Shown: positions 53,890 through 62,339 of the stretch, piece by piece
Layout: each line of letters starts with the position of its first letter
How positions within the stretch are numbered: the stretch's first letter is position 1
Assembly: GCA_900470095.1 (NCBI GenBank)
Contig: UBZM01000036.1
Span: 160,639-224,638 of the forward strand
Direction: 5' to 3'
DNA from: Hyphomicrobiales bacterium
Lineage (GTDB): Bacteria; Pseudomonadota; Alphaproteobacteria; Rhizobiales; Beijerinckiaceae
DNA length: 64,000 nt
Made by a program: the position numbers and the translations under genes
The notes under the pieces: model-generated
Told to the model about the DNA's origin: nothing
The model's database searches: none
What the model saw: only the letters and a program-made list of their open reading frames with translations

Positions 53890-55326
53890 ATGAGGCTGTT
53901 TGCTGCGAAGGGCGTGAAGGCCATCTGGCTGATGGCTACGCTCATTCTCTGCGCCTGCTCGGCTGCGGATGTTGGGCCCGTCAACAGTCTTGCCGAGAAA
54001 GCGCCGCCGCCTTCGCCGGAATTCGTTCCCGATCGTGGGGATGACGGCTCGATGGTCGTTGGCCTCGCCTTCTCGGGAGGCGGTGTTCGCGCTTCGGCCT
54101 TCTCCTATGGCGTCTTGCGTGCGCTTGACGAGATCGTCGTCGATCAGAAGCCCTATGAACGTACGATGGTCGATAATGTCCGCATGATTTCCGGGGTTTC
54201 CGGAGGAGCTATCACTGCGGCCTATTTCGGCTATCGCGGCCGCGACGATTATCGTGATTTCGATGAGCGCTTCTTGTTTCAGCATGCAGAAGCGAGCATG
54301 CAAACATCGCTGGCATCACCATTCAGCCTGTCTCGGGCAGTCGCGGGCGGCGTAAATGACCGAAATACCTTTGCGCGCTGGTTGAATGATAACCTGTTCG
54401 ATGGGGCTGATTTTACACGCTTCAAATGGGCGAACGCGCCATCAGTCTGGATCAGCGCTTCGGATATCTACAATCGGACGCCTTTTCTCTTTAGCTACGA
54501 TACCTTTGCGGCGCTCTGCAGCGATCTCGACAAGCTGAAGATTTCGGATGCGGTGGCAGCCTCGGCGGCCGTGCCGGTCGTCTTTGCACCCGTCGTGCTG
54601 GCTGCCACCAAGCAGGATTGCGGCTACCGCCACCCTGCGTGGCTCAAGGGTGCGCTAAGCGGCTCCAACCCATCCTTGCGGCTGACGGCCTACGCCAACG
54701 CATTGGATTCCTACCATGCCGAAGACGGCATCAAATTTGTGCGGCTTATGGATGGTGGGCTGACGGACAATCTGGGCATAACGGGGTTCGTGCTGGAAAG
54801 AAGCGCGTCCAAGACCCCGCACGGACCATTATCGGCGGAGCAGGCCGTCAAGCTGCGCCATTTCCTGTTCATTGTTGCCGATGCGGGCCGGGGTCAGACG
54901 GAGGATTGGGGAGCTTCGATGAATGGCCCCTGGCTGGCGCCGCTGGTCGAAGCGGCAATCGATACCGGCATGACCTCCTCGTCTCGTCATGCTCTCGACG
55001 CTTTGAACTTTGCAGTCGAAAGGTGGAAGGAGCGGGTGGTCGCCTACCGTTGCGGGTTGCCGTTGGAAACCGTGCGCCGGATCCGGGGCAGCGCCGACGG
55101 CTGGGACTGCCGCAAGGTCGATTTCAGGGTCGAGCACCTCGAATTCGCGGATCTCGAACCAAACGTCGCGGCCAGCCTGAACCGCGTCGAAACGCGGCTC
55201 TCGCTGCCGCGCGAGCAGGTGGAGCTGCTCATCGAGGCCGGCAAGACGGTTGTTCACCGGAGCATTGCGGTCAAACAGGCGGTCGACGATATCCGCCGCA
55301 TTGCGGGCGTCGTCGGGGGACATTGA
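53890..55326 (+). CDS. Patatin-like phospholipase, predicted lipoprotein
   Basis: A 478-residue serine acyl hydrolase. The N-terminus has a lipoprotein-type signal with Cys23 (LMATLILCACSA). The oxyanion hole is FSGGGVRASAFSYGVL (61-76), nucleophile Ser104 in SGVSGGAIT, and catalytic Asp288 in LMDGGLTDN. These complete the Ser-Asp dyad of the family. GGAGAG precedes the ATG. Patatin-like enzymes deacylate phospholipids or other lipids; a periplasmic lipid-anchored form suggests envelope-lipid turnover or defence. It stands alone, convergent with the dihydropyrimidinase gene. Confidence 0.9.
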   Translation: MRLFAAKGVKAIWLMATLILCACSAADVGPVNSLAEKAPPPSPEFVPDRGDDGSMVVGLAFSGGGVRASAFSYGVLRALDEIVVDQKPYERTMVDNVRMISGVSGGAITAAYFGYRGRDDYRDFDERFLFQHAEASMQTSLASPFSLSRAVAGGVNDRNTFARWLNDNLFDGADFTRFKWANAPSVWISASDIYNRTPFLFSYDTFAALCSDLDKLKISDAVAASAAVPVVFAPVVLAATKQDCGYRHPAWLKGALSGSNPSLRLTAYANALDSYHAEDGIKFVRLMDGGLTDNLGITGFVLERSASKTPHGPLSAEQAVKLRHFLFIVADAGRGQTEDWGASMNGPWLAPLVEAAIDTGMTSSSRHALDALNFAVERWKERVVAYRCGLPLETVRRIRGSADGWDCRKVDFRVEHLEFADLEPNVAASLNRVETRLSLPREQVELLIEAGKTVVHRSIAVKQAVDDIRRIAGVVGGH

Positions 55327-55375
55327 CCACAAGCCCCCTACGGTTCGGACAATGGCGCGCCTGCCAGAGCAGGGC

Positions 55376-56818
55376 CTATTCAAATGGATTGAATGGCGTC
55401 GGGAAATGTCCGGTGGGGGCGATTTCCGCATAGGCAGGTCGCGCAATCAGACGTCCGGCACCAGGCTGCACCAGCACGTTGGTGCCGTCGAAGATCAACT
55501 GGCCGCGCTGGTAGGTCGCGGTGGGATATCCCTGAACCTCGAGCCCCTCATAGGGCGTGTAGTCGCTGCCATGGTGCTGCAGGGCATTGGTCAGGCGCAT
55601 GCGCCGGGTCGGATCGAAGAGGACGATATCGGCATCGGCGCCGATCGCGATGGAACCCTTGCGCGGGGCAAGCCCGAAACGGCGCGCCGGATTGGTTGCA
55701 ACGAGCGAGACGAACGTGCGCAGATCGATGCGTCCCTTGGCGACCCCCTCGGAATAGAGAATCGGCAAGCGCGCTGCGAGGCCGGGAACGCCATTCGGGA
55801 TCTTGTTGAAGGGGGCCGTTTCGCCGTGCTGTTTCTTGCCGCGCGGATCGTCGAAGCGCAGCGGCGAGTGATCGGACGAGACGATGTCGATGACGCCGTC
55901 TCGGATGAGCTGCCACAATGCCTCGCCATCAGATGGCGGACGCAGCGCCGGCGAGATCATGAACTTCGCGCCTTCGAAACCGGGCCGGTCCATGTCGGAT
56001 TCGCCCAACACGAGATATTGGGTGCAGGTCTCGGCCCAGGCCTTCTGGCCGCGGGCCTGGGCGCGCGCGACTTCCTCCCCGGACTGCGCGCCCGAGACGT
56101 GGAAGACCTGGACCGGGGTGTCGAGCGCCTCCGCCAGCGCCAGGACGCGGTGGGTCGCCTCGCGCTCGACCACCATGGGTTTCGCCCAGGCAAGATGCTT
56201 TGGTGCGCTCAGCCCTGCCGCGAGCAGCGCCTGCGTCAGCCAGCCGATCAGTTCGTGATGTTCGGCATGCACGCAGACGAGCGCTCCGGCGCGCCGCGCC
56301 GCGGCAAGCGTCTGCAGGATCTGCGCATCGGCGAGACGATTGCTCTCATAGGTCATGAAGACCTTCACCGAGCGGTGGCCCGCTGCCACCAGTGCCGGCA
56401 ATTCCCGCTCGAGAACGTCCGGCGTCGGGTCGTTGATCAGCAGGTGAAAGCCGTGATCGATGCGCGCCTGCTTCGCTTTCGCGGCATAGGCTGCGACGGC
56501 CTCGGTGAGCGATCCGCCACGCGTCTGAGGCGCGTGGCAGACGATCGTCGTCGTCCCGCCTGCCGCAGCCGAGGCCGTCCCGCTTGCAAAATCATCGGCG
56601 ATATCGGCGCCGGACGAGAAGGGCTGGTCGAGATGCACATGCGTGTCGACCCCGCCCGGAAGGACCAGCAATCCCTTCGCATCGATATCGGTGTCGCCTC
56701 GAGGCAGACCGGCGCCGATCGCAGCAATCAACCCATCCTTGACGCCGACATCGCAAACGGAGATGTCGGATGCGGTCACCGTCGTTCCGCCACGAATGAC
56801 GAGATCGAAATCGCTCAT
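55376..56818 (-). CDS. hydA: Dihydropyrimidinase / D-hydantoinase
   Basis: A 480-residue cyclic amidohydrolase opening dihydrouracil, dihydrothymine or hydantoin rings. Metal ligands are intact: His60 and His62 in GGVDTHVHLDQPF, the carboxylated Lys152 in RSVKVFMTYES, His184 in VCVHAEHHEL, His240 in FHVSGAQSG and Asp316 in VSSDHSPL. FNKIPNGVPGLAARLPIL is a substrate-loop feature of the family. It diverges from the NHL protein across about 70 bases. With the ABC importer and second amidohydrolase nearby it indicates cyclic ureide catabolism. Confidence 0.95.
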   Translation of the reverse strand: MSDFDLVIRGGTTVTASDISVCDVGVKDGLIAAIGAGLPRGDTDIDAKGLLVLPGGVDTHVHLDQPFSSGADIADDFASGTASAAAGGTTTIVCHAPQTRGGSLTEAVAAYAAKAKQARIDHGFHLLINDPTPDVLERELPALVAAGHRSVKVFMTYESNRLADAQILQTLAAARRAGALVCVHAEHHELIGWLTQALLAAGLSAPKHLAWAKPMVVEREATHRVLALAEALDTPVQVFHVSGAQSGEEVARAQARGQKAWAETCTQYLVLGESDMDRPGFEGAKFMISPALRPPSDGEALWQLIRDGVIDIVSSDHSPLRFDDPRGKKQHGETAPFNKIPNGVPGLAARLPILYSEGVAKGRIDLRTFVSLVATNPARRFGLAPRKGSIAIGADADIVLFDPTRRMRLTNALQHHGSDYTPYEGLEVQGYPTATYQRGQLIFDGTNVLVQPGAGRLIARPAYAEIAPTGHFPTPFNPFE

Positions 56819-56889
56819 TGTAGTTCTCCGGTTCTGGCGGCTGGCTCGCCATTCACAAGCCGGCGCGGCTGCGCCGCAGTCTCGAGGGG

Positions 56890-57738
56890 ATGATGAAGAC
56901 GGAATTGCGCGTCCGGTTGGGCGAGCGGAGCTTTGGCGTCGAGCGGCCTTGGGGCGATCTGTCTCAAGCGCGGGGAAAGATCACCGACGTCACGATCGAT
57001 GCCGAGGGGCGCGTCTATGTGCTGCTGCGCTCCGACGTCGCGGTCGATGCTCCCGGCCCCTGCGTCGTGGTTCTCAACCGTGACGGAGACTGGATCGCGA
57101 ACTGGGGCGAAGGCCTCTGCGTCGATGCACACAAGATTGCGGCAGGCCCCGACGGCGTGATCGCCATTGTCGATCGTGATGCCCACCGCATCCTGTTCTG
57201 CGATCGGGACGGCGTCGTGCGGAGCCAGATCGGGCAGACGCATCAGCCCGGCGCGCCGTTCAATCATCCCAGTGACATCGCCTTTGCGCCGGACGGAGGA
57301 TTCTATGTGGCGGATGGCTATGGCCACGCGCTCGTGCATCGTTTTGACCGCGCTGGGCGGCATCTGTCGAACTGGGGCTCCGTCGGCACGGCGCCGGGCG
57401 CGTTCCTGACGCCACATGGCATCTGCGTTCTCAGCGATGGCCGCGTGATCGTCGCCGATCGCGAGAACAGCCGCGTCCAGGCCTTCACGGCCAACGGCGA
57501 TCTGCTCGCCGTCTGGGACGGGTTCCTGCGGCCGCAGGATGTCGTTGCCGATGCCGCCGATCGCATCCATGTCTGCGACTCGATTCCCACGCTCAGCCTG
57601 CTGGCCTCGGATGGGGACCTGCTTGGCCGCTGTCGTCCGGTGCTGAACGGTGCGCATGGCATGTGGCTCGCCCCGAACGGCGACATCCTCCTGGCGGAGA
57701 CCAGCCCCAACCGCCTGACGCGGCTGTTTCCGGTCTAG
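56890..57738 (+). CDS. NHL-repeat beta-propeller protein
   Basis: A 282-residue protein of NHL-type repeats: GKITDVTIDAEGRVYVLLR, HPSDIAFAPDGGFYVADGYG, TPHGICVLSDGRVIVADREN and LRPQDVVADAADRIHVCDSI. These give a six-bladed propeller like SMP-30/peptidylglycine lyase-type proteins. No signal peptide is visible. An adjacent ATG (56893) is an equal start candidate. It diverges from hydA and faces the ABC permease gene convergently. It may be an intracellular lactonase- or lyase-like enzyme, but key metal ligands cannot be assigned with confidence. Confidence 0.82.
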   Translation: MMKTELRVRLGERSFGVERPWGDLSQARGKITDVTIDAEGRVYVLLRSDVAVDAPGPCVVVLNRDGDWIANWGEGLCVDAHKIAAGPDGVIAIVDRDAHRILFCDRDGVVRSQIGQTHQPGAPFNHPSDIAFAPDGGFYVADGYGHALVHRFDRAGRHLSNWGSVGTAPGAFLTPHGICVLSDGRVIVADRENSRVQAFTANGDLLAVWDGFLRPQDVVADAADRIHVCDSIPTLSLLASDGDLLGRCRPVLNGAHGMWLAPNGDILLAETSPNRLTRLFPV

Positions 57739-57764
57739 CCGGTGCTCCGGACGCGGGCCGGCGA

Positions 57765-58439
57765 TCATCCGGCCTGCGCAACGGCCCTGTGCTGCAGGCG
57801 CGACACCATCCGGACGAACGGCCAGAACATCAGGAAATAGACGATCGCGACCGCAACCAGAGGCGTCGGGTTGTACAGAAGGCCCTGGGCGAGCTGCGCG
57901 GAACGCAGCAGTTCCTGCAGGGCAACGGCCGAGGCGATCGACGTCTGTTTCACCAGCTCGACCGTATTGCTGATCAGGTCGGGCAGCACATTGCGCGCGC
58001 CTTGCGGCACCACGACATAGGTCATGCTCTGGCGCCAGGTCAGTCCGGTGGAGCGCGCCGCTTCGCGTTGCCCCGTCGGCACGGACTCGATGCCGGCGCG
58101 GAAGATCTCGGCGAAGTAGCTGGACCCGTTGAGGGTCAGCGCGAGCACGGCGGCAGTGAACTCGTTGAGCTTCAGCCCGAGGAAGGGCAGGCCGAAGAAG
58201 ATGAAGATCAGCAGCACCAGTGGCGGGATCGCCCGCATGACGTCGACATAGGCGACCAGCAGCATCCGCAGCAGTCGGTTGGGCGAATCCTGCGCCATCG
58301 CGATGGCGACACCGCAGGCGACCGATAGTGGCACGGCGACTGCCGCGAGCGCCAGCGTCATCCAGAAGCCCTGCAGGAGCAGAGGCCAGACTTCCCGGAG
58401 GACGTCGATATTGAGGAATGTCGTGACGAGTTCGTCCAT
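57765..58439 (-). CDS. Polar amino-acid-type ABC permease (second subunit)
   Basis: A 224-residue inner-membrane permease of the His/Glu/Gln type. It has five or so helices, the family segment VDVMRAIPPLVLLIFIFFG and the EAA coupling loop REAARSTGLTWRQSMTYVVV. The ATG overlaps the last base of the upstream permease stop (TGATG), showing coupling. The longer open frame upstream lies out of register with the real permease and is not used. Confidence 0.94.
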   Translation of the reverse strand: MDELVTTFLNIDVLREVWPLLLQGFWMTLALAAVAVPLSVACGVAIAMAQDSPNRLLRMLLVAYVDVMRAIPPLVLLIFIFFGLPFLGLKLNEFTAAVLALTLNGSSYFAEIFRAGIESVPTGQREAARSTGLTWRQSMTYVVVPQGARNVLPDLISNTVELVKQTSIASAVALQELLRSAQLAQGLLYNPTPLVAVAIVYFLMFWPFVRMVSRLQHRAVAQAG

Positions 58440-59113
58440 CACGACCTCGGATGGGCGTAAGCGCGTTCGAGCCAGCGCGTGAAGCGCACGAACGGCAGGA
58501 ACAGGGCGAGGAACAGCAGCGCACCAACGGTGAGGGCTGTCGGATTGGCAACGTTCGACTGGATGCTCGACGTCACATTGAGCAGTTCGGGAACCGCGAC
58601 GACCGAGCCGAGTGTCGTGCCTTTGCTGATGCCGATCGCGCGGTTGGTCAGGGGCGGGATCGAGATGCGCACGACCTGCGGCAGGATGATATGGACCAGC
58701 GTCTGGTTGAAGCCGAGCCCGGTCGAGCGCCCGGCTTCCCATTGCCCCTTGGCAACCGCATTGATGCCGGCCCAGAAGATCTCCTCGGAGAAGGCCGAGA
58801 GCACGATTGCCAGCGCTAGAACGGTGGCGGTGAACGGCCCCAGCATCAGCCCGAAAGAGGGCAGCGCGAAATAGGCCAGCATGATCAGCACGAGCTGCGG
58901 GATCGAGCGGAAGAAATCGATATAGAGGATGATCAGCGCGTTCAGCGGCTTGAAGCCGTAGAGCCGCAGGATTGCGATGGCGAGGCCGAGCGGCACGCCG
59001 ATCAGCACCGTCAGAATCGACATTTCGATGGTGATCAGGAAGCCGCGCAGGATGTCGGGCCAATAGGCGGACATCAGCGAGAAGTCGAAGAAATAGCGGA
59101 CGATCTGGTCCAT
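58439..59113 (-). CDS. Polar amino-acid-type ABC permease (first subunit)
   Basis: A 224-residue permease with the family features FLITIEMSILTVLIGVPLGL, YIDFFRSIPQLVLIMLAYFA and coupling loop WEAGRSTGLGFNQTLVHIIL. It forms a heterodimer with the next permease. It starts 9 bases after the ATPase gene stop. Together with the ATPase and binding protein the system is a complete importer. Confidence 0.94.
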   Translation of the reverse strand: MDQIVRYFFDFSLMSAYWPDILRGFLITIEMSILTVLIGVPLGLAIAILRLYGFKPLNALIILYIDFFRSIPQLVLIMLAYFALPSFGLMLGPFTATVLALAIVLSAFSEEIFWAGINAVAKGQWEAGRSTGLGFNQTLVHIILPQVVRISIPPLTNRAIGISKGTTLGSVVAVPELLNVTSSIQSNVANPTALTVGALLFLALFLPFVRFTRWLERAYAHPRS

Positions 59114-59122
59114 GACGTACTG

Positions 59123-59890
59123 TCAGGCCCTGGAGCGCGTGACGAAGTCGCGGATGCGCTGATGCTGCGGCGAGACCAGGATGTCCTCCGGGGTGCCCTC
59201 CGCCAGCACCGCGCCATGATCCATGAACACGACGCGATCGGCGACATCGCGCGCGAAATGCATCTCATGCGTGACGACGATCATGGTCATGCCCATCTCC
59301 TTGGTGCGGACCATGACGTTCAGGACCTCGCCCACGAGCTCGGGGTCCAGTGCCGAGGTCGGCTCGTCGAAGAGCATCACCTGCGGCTCCAGCGCCATGG
59401 CGCGGGCAATGCCGACGCGCTGCTGCTGGCCGCCGGATAATTGCGCCGGATAGGAGTCGGCCTTGTGCGCGAGCCCGACCAGTTCGAGATGTTGGCGCGC
59501 CTTCTGCTCGGACTCGGCCTTTCCGAGGCCGGCCACCTTGCGCAGCGCCAGGGTCACGTTTCCCAGGGCGGTCTTGTGCGGATAGAGGTTGATGCCCTGG
59601 AAGACCATGCCGATGCGCCGGCGCAGCAGGTTGAGATCGACCTTGGCGCCGGTCACTTCCTCGCCGCCGACGCGGATGGTCCCCGCTGTCGGCTCTTCCA
59701 GCCGGTTGATGCAGCGCAGGCAGGTGCTCTTGCCCGAGCCGGACGAGCCGACGATCACGACGGCCTCGCCCTTGGCCACCCTGAGATCGACGCCGCGCAG
59801 GACCTCGACATTGCCGAAGCTCTTCCGCAGACCGTCGATGGCGACGATCGGGTCTGCGGATGCAGGCGTGATTGCGGTCGCTGACCTCAC
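59123..59890 (-). CDS. Polar amino-acid-type ABC ATPase (GlnQ-like)
   Basis: A 255-residue ABC ATPase. Walker A GSSGSGKSTCLRCIN near residue 53, Q-loop GMVFQGINLYPHKTAL, signature LSGGQQQRVGIARAMA and Walker B VMLFDEPTSALDPELV are all intact. It energises the two permeases encoded next. Its start overlaps the binding-protein stop by four bases (ATGA). Confidence 0.96.
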   Translation of the reverse strand: MRSATAITPASADPIVAIDGLRKSFGNVEVLRGVDLRVAKGEAVVIVGSSGSGKSTCLRCINRLEEPTAGTIRVGGEEVTGAKVDLNLLRRRIGMVFQGINLYPHKTALGNVTLALRKVAGLGKAESEQKARQHLELVGLAHKADSYPAQLSGGQQQRVGIARAMALEPQVMLFDEPTSALDPELVGEVLNVMVRTKEMGMTMIVVTHEMHFARDVADRVVFMDHGAVLAEGTPEDILVSPQHQRIRDFVTRSRA

Positions 59891-60765
59891 TTACAGACGG
59901 CCTTGTGCTCGGTCGCGTCGTAGCCCTCGAAGCCCGGGGCACCGATGCCCGGATAGATCTTCGCCGAAGAGGACGAGGCGTCCGGCTTCACACCGAACCA
60001 CTTCTCATGGATCTTGGCGAGCGTGCCGTCCGTCTTGATGCATTCGAGGGCTTCCTCGACCTTGGCGCGAAATGCTGCGTCCTCCTTGCGGAAGGCGATG
60101 CCGAAATTGCGGCCGCTGTCGAGCACGAACGCAACCTCGGCTGCAGGCGTCTGCGTCGAAACGTAGCGCGAGACCGGCGCATCGGCGACGTTGGCGAAGG
60201 CGCGGCCGATCATCACGGCCTGCACCGCGTCGGCATTCTTGTTGTAGCGCTGGATCGTATAGCCGTACTTGGCTTCGTTGTCGGTCAGCCACTTGTCGGA
60301 AATGCTGCCATTGTTCACGGTCAGCGCCTTGCCCTTCAGCTCCTCCAGATTGGCGATCTTGCCGCCCTTCTTGACGAGGAAGCCGAGGCCGGTCGGCATA
60401 TAGGGCTCGCTGAACAGCATCTGCTGCGCGCGCTCCGGCGTGATGTTGGTCGGTGCCGGGATCATCTCATAGCGCTTGGAAAACAGTCCGGCGAAGATCG
60501 CCGAGAAGTTCGAGTCCGTGACGTCGACGCCCGGGCGGCCCAACTTCTGTGCCAGCGCCAGCGACATGTCGTATGTGAAGCCCGTGGTCTCGCCGGCCGC
60601 CGTCTTGAAGCAGAACGGGGCAAAGCCGAGGTCGCAAGCCACTTTCAGCTTCTCATTGGCTGGATGATCGGCGTCCTGGGCCAGCACAGGGGTGACAAGG
60701 AGCGCCGCCACGGCGAAACCCTGAACGGCCGTGCGCGCCGCTTTGACCGACAAAAACCTCATCAT
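59887..60765 (-). CDS. Family 3 ABC substrate-binding protein
   Basis: A 292-residue periplasmic receptor of the polar amino-acid type, first gene of the importer operon. The signal peptide ends near TPVLAQD (about residue 29). LKVACDLGFAPFCF, AGETTGFTYDMSLALAQKLG and KGKALTVNNGSISDKWLTD are family features; internal cysteines (including near the C-terminal KAVCK) may form a disulfide. Start at 60765 has GGGAG upstream; the next ATG three bases later is equal. Genomic context suggests a hydantoin, ureide or related amino acid as ligand (inference). Confidence 0.93.
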   Translation of the reverse strand: MMRFLSVKAARTAVQGFAVAALLVTPVLAQDADHPANEKLKVACDLGFAPFCFKTAAGETTGFTYDMSLALAQKLGRPGVDVTDSNFSAIFAGLFSKRYEMIPAPTNITPERAQQMLFSEPYMPTGLGFLVKKGGKIANLEELKGKALTVNNGSISDKWLTDNEAKYGYTIQRYNKNADAVQAVMIGRAFANVADAPVSRYVSTQTPAAEVAFVLDSGRNFGIAFRKEDAAFRAKVEEALECIKTDGTLAKIHEKWFGVKPDASSSSAKIYPGIGAPGFEGYDATEHKAVCK

Positions 60766-61100
60766 CCTGCTCCCGTTAGATGCTGTCGCCGAGGGGACGT
60801 GATCGCCGCGCCTGTCGCTTGCAACAATCCGGCCACCCCAGCGGTAAAACTCTAACAGTGCAAATTCATGCCTTACCAATCACTTATTGTCGGGTGTCCA
60901 TAACCTTATGTTAAGTCTCTGCCGCCCTCACCGGACCGCGGCCTGTAGATGGGGCGATGCTGCCGCAGGTTCTGTCGCCCACGGATAACATGCCGTTATG
61001 ACTCCACGCCGAATTAGCATGTTCGTTCGGGCGTGCGGCCATCTAAGTTCGTCACGGCCCGGCGGGCTGCCGGCATTCGAGGCTGATTCGAGGCTGACCG
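60766..61100. promoter_or_regulatory. 335-base divergent promoter region
   Basis: Between the importer operon and the DUF917 gene. An AT-rich belt at about 60840-60930 is the likely promoter zone for both directions. I found no strong palindrome. No regulator gene is encoded in the visible part of this catabolic region. Confidence 0.45.
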
Positions 61101-62189
61101 ATGGGACGTTTTCTGACGATTGGGGATGTCGAGGCGGCTATTGCCGGTGGCTCGATCTTTGCCGCTGGCGGCGGCGGCTGGGCTGAGCATGGGCGCATGC
61201 TGGGAACTGCAGCGGTGATGGCTGGCCGGCCGGAGCTGGTTTCGATTGAAGAGGCGCCGGACGACGCGATCATCGCGACGGCGGCTGCAATCGGCGCTCC
61301 CGCCGGCACGACGGAATGGGAGATGCAGGGCGTCGACTATGTCCGGGCCGTCCAGTTGCTGCAGGACGCGCTGGGCAAGCCTGTCTATGGCCTGATCATC
61401 GGCCAGAACGGCATGTCGAGCACGCTCAATGCCTGGCTTCCGAGTGCTCTCCTCGGCGTGAAGGTAATCGACGCCGTCGGTGATATTCGCGCCCATCCCA
61501 CCGGTGACATGGGGTCGATCGGCCTTGCCAACAGCCCAGAGGCAACGATCCAGACAGCCGTCGGCGGCAATCGCGCCAAGAATTCCTATATCGAACTGGT
61601 GACGCGGGGCGCGACCGGGAAGGTCTCGCCGATCCTGCGTACGGCCTCGGACATGTCGGGCGGGTTCATCGCGTCCTGCCGGAACCCGGTTCCGGCGACC
61701 TATGTCCGCAAGCACGCGGCGCTCGGCGGTATTTCCATGGCGCTGGCGCTCGGGGAGCGCATCCTGGCCGCGACGCCCAAGGGCGGGTCCGCGATCATCG
61801 ACGCAATCTGCGACCAGGTCGGCGGATCGATCATCGGACGCGGGACTGTCGTCCGCAAGGCGGTGCAATATACCAGCGAGGCCTTTGATATCGGGACCAT
61901 CCAGGTCGGCTCCGGCACCGCGGCGCGGATTCTCCATGTCATGAACGAATACATGGCGGTGACCGATCTCGATGGCGCGCGCCTGGCGAGCTATCCCGAT
62001 GTCATCACCACGCTCGGTTCGGATGGTCGGCCCGTCAGCGTCGGCCATGTCACCGAGGGCATGGAGCTCTCGATCCTGCGCATTGCCAAGGATCGCATCC
62101 CGTTGAGTTCCAGCGTGACCGATCCGAGTGTCTATCCGATCGTCGAGAAGGCGCTCGGGATGGATTTCACGGGCTATGCACTTGGATGA
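61101..62189 (+). CDS. DUF917-family protein (hydantoinase-associated)
   Basis: A 362-residue protein with DUF917 features: the N-terminal GGSIFAAGGGGWAEHGRMLG, GKPVYGLIIGQNGMSSTLNA, VKVIDAVGDIRAHPTGDMGS, LGVKVID and a C-terminal GMELSILRIAKDRIPLS. The family has no settled activity, but members recur beside hydantoinases and carbamoylases. It diverges from the ABC importer and precedes the second cyclic amidohydrolase by 150 bases. No signal peptide or membrane segment is seen, so it is cytosolic. Confidence 0.87.
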   Translation: MGRFLTIGDVEAAIAGGSIFAAGGGGWAEHGRMLGTAAVMAGRPELVSIEEAPDDAIIATAAAIGAPAGTTEWEMQGVDYVRAVQLLQDALGKPVYGLIIGQNGMSSTLNAWLPSALLGVKVIDAVGDIRAHPTGDMGSIGLANSPEATIQTAVGGNRAKNSYIELVTRGATGKVSPILRTASDMSGGFIASCRNPVPATYVRKHAALGGISMALALGERILAATPKGGSAIIDAICDQVGGSIIGRGTVVRKAVQYTSEAFDIGTIQVGSGTAARILHVMNEYMAVTDLDGARLASYPDVITTLGSDGRPVSVGHVTEGMELSILRIAKDRIPLSSSVTDPSVYPIVEKALGMDFTGYALG

Positions 62190-62339
62190 ACAGCTGGAAA
62201 CCCACATGCATTGTTTCCGCCGTCGCAATAACGACCGATTATGGGCGACCGCGAAATTGGTATGTTTGGCTCTGAGGCCGAGCAGCTATCGTGACACGAA
62301 TGGCCTGCGGGCCACGCAGCATCAACCGGGCATCTGACC

